64,000 bases of DNA, from contig OY755038.1 of the NCBI GenBank assembly GCA_963576565.1, positions 12,353,756 to 12,417,755 on the forward strand, given 5' to 3'. This DNA is from Aspidapion aeneum. Its lineage: Eukaryota; Arthropoda; Insecta; Coleoptera; Brentidae. How positions within the stretch are numbered: the first letter of the stretch is position 1; each line of letters opens with the position of its first letter. Position numbers and translations under genes: made by a program. Below, piece by piece: positions 57,332 to 64,000 of the stretch. The notes under the pieces were generated by a model. That model saw nothing but the letters and a program-made list of their open reading frames with translations. It had not been told where the DNA came from and made no database searches.

Positions 57332-57892
57332 ATGGCTTTGCTACCATTCTTGATGTCCGATCCCTGGGAGTACAGCCTGCGGCCCTCCAGAATCCTCGAT
57401 CAACAGTTCGGCCTGTCTCTGGACGCAGACGATTTCTTCCAGCCCATGAATTTCAACGACCGGTTGCTTACTAGAACTCCAGCCGGCTACCTGAGAAACT
57501 GGCGCTCTGCTGCTTCCAACATAGACTCTGGGTCCACCGTAAAGTTTGACAAAGACAAGTTCCAAGCCAACTTGGATGTACAGCAGTTCAAACCAGAAGA
57601 AATCACTGTAAAAGTCACTGGAGACAATGTATTAACCATTGAAGGCAAGCATGAAGAGAAACAGGACCAACATGGCTACATTTCCAGGCACTTTGTAAGA
57701 AGGTATGTGCTTCCCAAAGACTGCAACATGGAGAAAATTGAGTCCAAGCTTTCCTCAGATGGTGTGTTGAGCATCACTGCTCCTAGAGTGGAGAAAATGG
57801 CAATTGACCATAAGGATATCCCCATAACACAGACTGGACAACCAATGAAACCTGTTGAGAAGAAGCCAGCAGAGAGTGGCGACAAGAAGTAA
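57332..57892 (+). CDS. Small heat-shock protein, alpha-crystallin family
   Basis: A single exon of 186 codons starting at ATG 57332 (context GTGAAGATGG). It is an ATP-independent holdase chaperone of the insect lethal(2)essential-for-life group. The N-terminal region has RPSRILDQQFGLSLDADDFF. The alpha-crystallin domain covers about residues 68-152, with DVQQFKPEEITVKV, VLTIEGKHEEKQDQHGYISR, the conserved Arg of RHFVRRY and the closing DGVLSITAP. The C-terminus carries an IPI (IxI) motif at 163-165 used in oligomer assembly, followed by a Lys/Glu-rich end. Length and lack of introns fit the family. It lies behind a heat-shock promoter and is followed by AATAAA at 58079-58084. Confidence 0.96.
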   Translation: MALLPFLMSDPWEYSLRPSRILDQQFGLSLDADDFFQPMNFNDRLLTRTPAGYLRNWRSAASNIDSGSTVKFDKDKFQANLDVQQFKPEEITVKVTGDNVLTIEGKHEEKQDQHGYISRHFVRRYVLPKDCNMEKIESKLSSDGVLSITAPRVEKMAIDHKDIPITQTGQPMKPVEKKPAESGDKK

Positions 57893-58078
57893 GGGCTGTT
57901 TATTCGTAATCAGTATAAATGTATTTTTTTAAGGTATTATTATAATAATTTAAGATATTGATAGGTATTTTGCTATTTTTGTTAAGTTACCGACTTGGTT
58001 TAGAGTTTCTAATAATTTAGTTTTCTTAAAGTTTCTTAAGGAGGTTATGATGATTTTTGTATATATTTAAAGTTTCCT

Positions 58079-58084
58079 AATAAA
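58079..58084 (+). terminator. Polyadenylation signal of the heat-shock gene
   Basis: AATAAA lies about 187 nt after the stop codon, giving a 3' UTR of about 200 nt. Confidence 0.75.
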
Positions 58085-58399
58085 AGTCTGAATTAAAAAA
58101 AAAGTCTTTTTATTTAGAATAAAAAGTTTCCAATGAATTTGTAAATCTGCAAGTGTACAACTTCATTGGTAGTTTAATCAATCAATCAAAAAGAAACAAC
58201 AAAAAGTGGCTTTGTGGGAACACACCTGATTCTAAGAGTGTTTCTTATAGTACTAAAAAATTTTTATTGGTTTTCTGGTTGCAGTTTTGTTTGGCAATTT
58301 TTTTGTCTTTTATATTAAGATCTACAATATGTTTAAAAGAAATTCATACCCAAAGCTATCATTGCTATAAATTTTTAAAACAAATATAAATGGATTCAT

Positions 58400-60170
58400 G
58401 ATGGAAATACGTTCCCAGCCCATTAGCATGCACACTCCAAGCCAATTCCACTTTATATCAGCCTTGAAAAAAACAGATTTTGTAAATATCTCAGAAACCG
58501 CATATTGATGTAATACTCAGTGAAGAATTTAGCATATTTTCAATTTTTAATCTGTCAAAAAACTGTCATTAACATGAAGGGATGTTGACCAAAATCTAAT
58601 CAGCTTTTAATAGTATTGTATACTATTGTACCTGAAAATTTCATGAAAATCGGTTCAGCTAGATCAAATTTCGGCGTTTATCTCAAAAAAATATAATAAC
58701 TAAACTATGTAGACTTAAAAGGGGGTAACAATTTATTTCAATCCAAGGCGAACATTTGTGCTTTTAATATGGTTCAGATTAATTAAAAACAATTGAGAGA
58801 TAATTGGAATTTTCATCTCAGTCAAAAAATTCATTAAATTTATTTAAAAAGTTTGAAGATCATATTTATTTGTAAGAGAAATTTTAAGAAATGTGGACTA
58901 AACACTGTGTTCTTGTTCCAAAAACCGCATATTGATGCGATACTCCGTAAAGAATTTAGCATATTTTCAATTTTTGATCTGTCAAAAAACTGTCATTAGC
59001 ATTAAGGGATTTTGACCCAAATCTAATCAGGTTTCGACAGGATCGTATACTATTTTACTTAAAAATTTCATGAAAATCGGCTCGGCTAGGTCAAAATACA
59101 CTCAAATAACACATTAATTTTCGGCGTAATCCCAAAAAAATTTTAAACTAAAGACTTAAACTTAAAGATTAAATAAAAAATTTTATTCCAATCCAAGGCA
59201 AACATTTTTTTTTAATATGATTCATATTAATTAAAAACAATCAAGGGATAATTGGACTTTTTATCTTAGAGGCAAAAAAAATCATTTAAACTTATTTTAA
59301 AAGTTTAAAGATCACCTTTGTTTGTAGAGAAATTTTAAGAAGAATATACTAAAATTTTTCTAAGTTTTTTAGAGATGGGGGTAGCTTCAAGTGGTACAAT
59401 GAGAAAATACTATAAAATAACAAAATATTCTTTCTGTTGTTTGTTGTTTTTTGCGTTTGGAATATTTGTTATGGTAAACAGCTGATAACTGTCAAAAAGG
59501 TATCTCAAAAATTATGATATGGAGTATACATTTAACGACTTTCCCCTTTTTTTGGAAGCATTTAATTTTTTTAAAAATTTAAATGCTTAGACAGTATACT
59601 TTTTTAAAATGTGGACTAGATGCACCGCAGATAACCGCGGGTATTAAAATAAATGGATCCATATGACGGATCTGATACCTTCCTAGCCCATTAGCACACT
59701 CCACGTTATATATCAACCTTAAAAAAAGTTTTTTCTAAATATCTCCGAAACGAAAGCTCCTAAGAACTTTTTGGTTATATCACAAATTTTTTCAAAAAAC
59801 GCACGCTACTATATTCCGAAACCGCATATTGATACGACGCTCCGTTAAAAAGTTAGCATTTTTTAAACTTTTTAACTGTCAAAAATATGTCATGAATTTT
59901 GACTAAAATCTAATCAGCTCGTTGCAGTATCGAGTACTATTTTACCTGAAAATTTCATGTAAATCGGTTAAGAGGTTTAGGAGCTATCGCATTACGTACA
60001 GATATACATTCATACACAAACAGGCAGACATCACGACGATATTGCTAGGGTAGGTCATCGAAGAAAGTTATTTCTTCGATGGGTAGGTCAAAATACACCC
60101 AAATAACACATTTTCGGCGTTATCTAAAAAAAAAATTTTCCTCGAAAACAATACCTTCTCTAGCCATTGC
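58400..60170 (+). repeat. Dispersed repeat in three tandem-like copies
   Basis: CCGCATATTGAT marks three copies at about 58499, 58925 and 59822. Each is followed by TTTAGCATATTTTCAA-like words, CTGTCAAAAA, AAATCTAATCAG and TGAAAATTTCATG with AATCGGTT. The last copy ends with TCGAAGAAAGTTATTTCTTC and CTAGCCATTGCTG. A complementary copy is at 34341-34640. No coding sequence. Confidence 0.7.
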
Positions 60171-60342
60171 TGTCCGGACGAGTCGTTAAATACCGAGATG
60201 AATTCCAAGACGTGCGCAAGCGTTGTTCTGTCACTTCTGCCAACCAATCAACTGAGAGATATTTCAGTATGGTTTTATACAGCAAAACTTTAATAATTTC
60301 CAGTTCCTTTTTATGAAAATTCGTCGTTTTTGTGCTGTGAAA

Positions 60343-60627
60343 ATGCCGGTGACGTGCAAGTTGTGTGACAAATTATTTAGTGCCCAATTTAATTTGAATA
60401 AACACTGTCGAAGTAAACATGGCATACAAAAACAAAGGTATTCCTATGCAGAAAGTGTTTTTATGTTTAGATGCCTAGAATGTAAATGCTCCTTCCCAAA
60501 AAACTTGGATCTGTGTGATGATTTGAAATACAAACACAATCAAGAAATACTTGAAGAAACATTGGAGTTGAGAGTCAATACTTCCATGGCAAAACAAAAT
60601 AAACGTGAAATGCATAAGATCATATAG
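60343..60627 (+). CDS. C2H2 zinc-finger ORF inside a TIR segment
   Basis: 94 codons from the Met of MPVTCKLCDKLFS (an upstream in-frame ATG at 60313 would add 10). One good C2H2 finger: C-x2-C in TCKLCDKLF with FNLNKHCRSKHG. A second, weaker unit (FRCLECKCSFPKNLDLCDDL, then KYKH) keeps the Cys pair but has lost the first His. It ends with a Lys-rich tail at TAG 60625-60627. Zinc fingers bind DNA, and such modules occur at the N-terminus of some transposon proteins and in host factors. It could be a complete small gene, a first exon, or captured host sequence. No transcript evidence is available. Confidence 0.5.
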   Translation: MPVTCKLCDKLFSAQFNLNKHCRSKHGIQKQRYSYAESVFMFRCLECKCSFPKNLDLCDDLKYKHNQEILEETLELRVNTSMAKQNKREMHKII

Positions 60628-60730
60628 AAGAAATACTGCATATACCTCAAAAAATATTAATCGCAGCACGTAGATATTGTATATTTTTGAAATCAGAAAG
60701 AAAAGACGAATCTTAAAATGCAAAAATATA

Positions 60731-60774
60731 CAGGGTGTTCCCTCTCAAAAAATCGACTTCATTGTCACACCCTG
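60731..60774. mobile_element. 44-nt TA-flanked micro-element
   Basis: Runs from CAGGGTGTTCCC to CACACCCTG and is flanked by TA on both sides. A diverged copy of the whole unit, also next to TA, is found in each arm of the mariner element (35879-35920, 37534-37577). Only the shared TA separates it from the next MITE. Confidence 0.6.
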
Positions 60775-60776
60775 TA

Positions 60777-61511
60777 CAGGGTGTCCCAAATTCGTTGTTT
60801 TTTTTGTGGTGTCGGGTATTTCTAGGGGAGATAGAAAAAAACTGACCCCCCTTTGCGACGCTCAAATTTCAAGAGAAGCCTAAAGGTGAAAACCACATTT
60901 AGATATAGCAAGCCGTTTTTAAGCTACGAAGTGTTTTTGTCTGCATTTTGGGAGGGGGTCTATAACTTTTTTGTTTATGAAAATTTTGTTTTTTAAAATA
61001 TTGCATAAAGTTGTTATTTTTCTTACAGAATAACTCTTTTTTTATTCGATTTTTAAAATCAGCTTAAAATTTCCTTTAAAATGATGAATCACACTCTTTA
61101 TTTTTATTTTTTTATCACCTCTATTATTTTTTTATTATTATAATTTTATATTAAAATATTTTAAACCCATTAAGCAAACTAAAATATGTGGTAAAAATAA
61201 AAAAAAATACAAAAATACAGGGATCCTACCATAAAGAAAAATTAATTTTATGTGTTATCTCAAAAACTAAACGTGACAAATTAAATTTAATTTAACAGTT
61301 GAATTCCTCTTAAAAAAGTGTCTTAAGAATGTTTTCACAGAAATAAAAAATATTAATAAATAAACAATTTATAGACCCCTTCCCAAAATGCAGACTTTTT
61401 AAAAACACCCCGTAGTTTAAAAACGGCTTGCTATATCAAAGGGGGATCAGTTTTTTTAGCCCTCTAGAAATACCCGAAACCCCCCAAAAACATTGAATTT
61501 GGGACACTATG
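60777..61511. mobile_element. Long-TIR MITE inside the zinc-finger element
   Basis: Begins CAGGGTGTCCCAAATTCGTT and ends in the complement of CATAGTGTCCCAAATTCAAT, flanked by TA. Arms match over more than 150 bp (TATAGCAAGCCGTTTTTAAG against its complement near 61415; CTGACCCCCCTTTG against CAAAGGGGGATCAG). Confidence 0.8.
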
Positions 61512-61826
61512 TACATGGTGACGGATAGAAAAAAATTATGTTGGCTTTTAAAGTTGTCATAATTAACCAAAAAAATCTCAATTTATTTTCAATGATAAAG
61601 TTGCTGAGTGCTCCGGTTATAAAAAACCACCCGGTACCGACATAAAATCATACCTAAAAATTAGAATTGACCATTATTTTATACCTTGAATTTTTTATTA
61701 TACGTTAAGCTCTTCGATCTCGCGCCAATCACGGTATTCGCGCCAATAATTTAAATTAGACATTTTGACGTTAATTTTGGCGCATGCTCCTTTGATGGAA
61801 TTCATCTCGGTATTTAACGACTCGTC

Positions 61827-62341
61827 ATATTTGTATACAACACCCAGGATCGCCATTCGGCTTTCGCCCGAACATCTCTGGTAAATAGCAGACGATATGG
61901 TAAATCGCTTGGGTAACTAACACTCGCGATCGCAAAAATGTTCGTTAAAAATTAGTCTGGAACAATCTTTCTTAAGAAAGAATTCGTAAATTTCTAACAT
62001 ACATATATTTCTTAATACATACTCTCCTGACCTCTTTCCCGGGATCCTAGAGAATGTGAAACCTAACCGTTGTCAATCGATCGCCAACGTAACCGAACCG
62101 TGTCAATGTAGAATAGGGCTTCATTGACACGGTTACGGCAGCGTTCGGGCTACAACCGAATCGCAATCACGGACGTCGTTTACAAATATGCGTGCGGGCT
62201 AGGAAGGTAAAAATATATTTCCTATGCGAAGCCTTCGAACATATAATTTCTTCGATGGCGAAGCGAAGATGCTTCAAAACAATAATAATACGTTTTATTT
62301 CGAGGAGAGCCAGCAATCTGGAAGAAGAAATTTAATAGCTC
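61827..62341. other. Intergenic, repeat fragments
   Basis: CCCGGGATCCTAGAGAATGT at about 62039 is like the arms of the palindrome at 40585-41245. ATTGACACGGTTACG words form a local inverted repeat at about 62096-62128. No gene. Confidence 0.45.
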
Positions 62342-62596
62342 CAGTAGCGGATCCAGGAAGGGGGCAGGGGGGTTTTCCCCATAATTGTCATAAGGCTTAT
62401 ATTTTTTAGTTTTAGTAAAAAATAGCTTGATAATCCGCAATTTCTTATAAAATTATAGATTTTTTAATTTTCACAAAAATTAAATTAAATTTGCATGTAT
62501 TGCTTGAGTTCAGAATTCACATTCACAACTTGTTTGGGTTTTTGCTGCCTCCTCGGATCCTCCCCCCCCCCGCCGGATATCCTGGATCCGCCACTG
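62342..62596. mobile_element. hAT-like MITE, CAGTGGCGGATCCAGG family
   Basis: CAGTAGCGGATCCAGGAAGG on the left and the complement of CAGTGGCGGATCCAGG on the right are the same ends as those at 16803-17078. The expected 8-bp target duplication is not present, so one flank has probably been altered by the neighbouring element. Confidence 0.65.
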
Positions 62597-62600
62597 CCTA

Positions 62601-63831
62601 CCCACTAAGCACAAAATCGTAAAAAACGTAAAATAAATGTTGAAAAAAAATTTTTTTTCTAACACAAATTTGTGTTAAAATTAAGTCAATGACATTAAAA
62701 AAACATGTAGAAAATCCTAACGAAAATTTCATGTAAAAGCATTACCAAAAATATATTTCTTAATAACGGTAAGAAACCAGCATTAAAAAAACCATAATTT
62801 CACTAACAATAAAAATAATACCATCAATATATGGTTATTTTTATAATGTTTTTCCTAGATCTCATTTCTAACGTTGAATTTAAGACATATGAAGCTAATA
62901 AGTTCCACTACCAGAACGGGCCATCGCCATGTTTAGTTGCATTTCGCTTTGTGCAATTTTGGTTGTAGAAACAAACATGGCAAATTAAAAGCACAATTAT
63001 TAATAATGATAGTGAATACATATTTGGATAGGAATATTACTCCAGTTGTGTGGGAAATATGGTATAGTTAAAGAGCAACAAATGTGTATGTGATCTAAAA
63101 ATGAAGCACCACAACCTAAGGTAAGAAAGTACCTAAACAAAAGAAAAAAAAATGGTTTTGTATGAAATATCGCATACCTAACGTTATATATAGGTAATCA
63201 GACAGGGAATGCGACAATTCACCGCAAATGATTAGCCACAGGCAGAATTCGCAAGCCTCGCAGTGGGACCAAACGAATGCTTCGTTTGCATTCATGCTAA
63301 ATTGAATAGGCGCCTTGAAATTGATTGCCTTGTATTCACTTGAGCATGAATTGTTTGGCCTCGTAGCGAGGCACTTACTACAAAATTATTGTTTACATAG
63401 AATTTTAAATTTTATTTTCAGAAGCTACGGATCCGAGTTTCCTTTACTGAGTGTGGAGTTCACGAAAACCTCAACAGACTGTTGCTGCCCTGCGTTTCCA
63501 AAAAGGAAGACTTTTATTTACGTTATTTATGTTACCTTATCTTTAGAGATATTTGGAAAAAATATATTTTTTCATTGTTAAAAAACATTTATTTTTAAAT
63601 GTTAGAAAAACATTTCTTTTCCGCTGTTAAAAATCAATATTTTTTTAACGTTCGAAAAACACTTTAAAAAACGTTATAAAAACATAAGATTATTTTTCTA
63701 ACGTCAGAAAACGGGTTATTAAGCTTCTTTTTCACTATGAATATGACGTTAGAACTAACACCCAACCTAACGTTATGTTTTTAAATTATACATTATTTTG
63801 ACATTATTAAAACGTTTTTGTGTTTAGTGGG
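62601..63831. mobile_element. TIR element rich in AACGTT words, second example
   Basis: CCCACTAAGCACAAAATCGT is mirrored by the complement of CGTTTTTGTGTTTAGTGGG. The right half holds many AACGTT/AACGTC words, as in 23531-24513. No transposase ORF; the 88-codon frame at 63315 has no domain. Confidence 0.65.
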
Positions 63832-64000
63832 TAGCTATAAAATTCGAAATGGAATATGGCTTATCGTTTATACTAACATCATATGGGTACTAAAATTTAT
63901 AAGTTTAGACTTGAAGTTTGCATGCAACGGATGATTTTTGCCATTTCCCGCATTTAAGAAGCCCACTGTGCGTAGGTAAATAACAAAAGATAGCAAGCGC
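63832..64000. other. Window edge, nothing recognised
   Basis: Short unassigned sequence at the end of the window. Confidence 0.4.

Larger units (their letters stand above)
60177..61826. mobile_element. Element bounded by a perfect 31-bp inverted repeat
   Basis: 60177-60207 (GACGAGTCGTTAAATACCGA then GATGAATTCCA) is the exact complement of 61796-61826. Between the repeats lie a C2H2 zinc-finger ORF and a later MITE. No flanking target duplication is visible. The left flank (CTAGCCATTGCTG) and a sequence at about 62187 (GCGGGCTAGGAAGG) look like two halves of the repeat at 28866, so this segment and its neighbour may have split it. Confidence 0.55.

Overview
This is insect nuclear DNA: AT-rich, intron-bearing, and dominated by transposable elements. 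The few host genes are animal and insect types: a PPM1A/alphabet-type protein phosphatase 2C, a lethal(2)essential-for-life-type small heat-shock protein, and a secreted Thr-rich protein whose first coding exon is only 9 nt. A beetle or another insect with a large, repeat-rich genome would fit; the sequence alone does not fix the order. There are no prokaryotic operons, CRISPR arrays or rRNA genes.

Layout. 1-23 kb is almost entirely repeats: long-TIR palindromic MITEs with CAGGGTG-type ends and TA targets, a non-LTR reverse transcriptase fragment, a 514-bp satellite that reverses direction in mid-array (5151-7902), two large fold-back elements (about 10.8-12.2 kb and 13.2-14.5 kb), a Penelope-like GIY-YIG remnant with hammerhead-like motifs (18.1-19.3 kb) and a second non-LTR reverse transcriptase (20.97-22.42 kb). 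23.2-29.5 kb carries three plus-strand exons that encode the C-terminal part of a PPM1A-type phosphatase; its introns hold a hAT remnant, a G-rich minisatellite and an RTE fragment. 30.1-31.6 kb is a TIR-bounded segment with a THAP-domain exon. 33.3-38.5 kb is a several-level nest of repeats with a nearly complete mariner/IS630-type element innermost. 39.8-42.3 kb is a minus-strand three-exon PP2C gene. 43.8-45.6 kb is the secreted-protein gene, and a small secreted-protein exon lies at 47.4-47.6 kb. 48.9-55.7 kb is a full-length, young but broken BEL/Pao LTR retrotransposon on the minus strand. 57.3-57.9 kb is the intronless small heat-shock gene with heat-shock elements and a TATA box. 58-64 kb is again repeats, including a C2H2 zinc-finger ORF enclosed by a perfect 31-bp inverted repeat.

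The most interesting points are these. (i) Two PP2C loci lie in opposite orientation: one shows only the exons for the catalytic core, the other only the exons for the last catalytic strand and the tail. They are either a diverged paralogue beside the true gene or one gene cut by an inversion. (ii) The 514-bp satellite monomer is related to the long dispersed repeat at 33-39 kb. (iii) A TA-flanked unit of about 44 nt occurs alone and also inside both terminal repeats of the mariner element. (iv) MITEs have repeatedly inserted at the centre of older palindromes. (v) Penelope-linked hammerhead-like motifs are present. Exon joins, target-site duplications and frameshifts were read by eye from the sequence; homology calls rest on recognised motifs, not on database searches.
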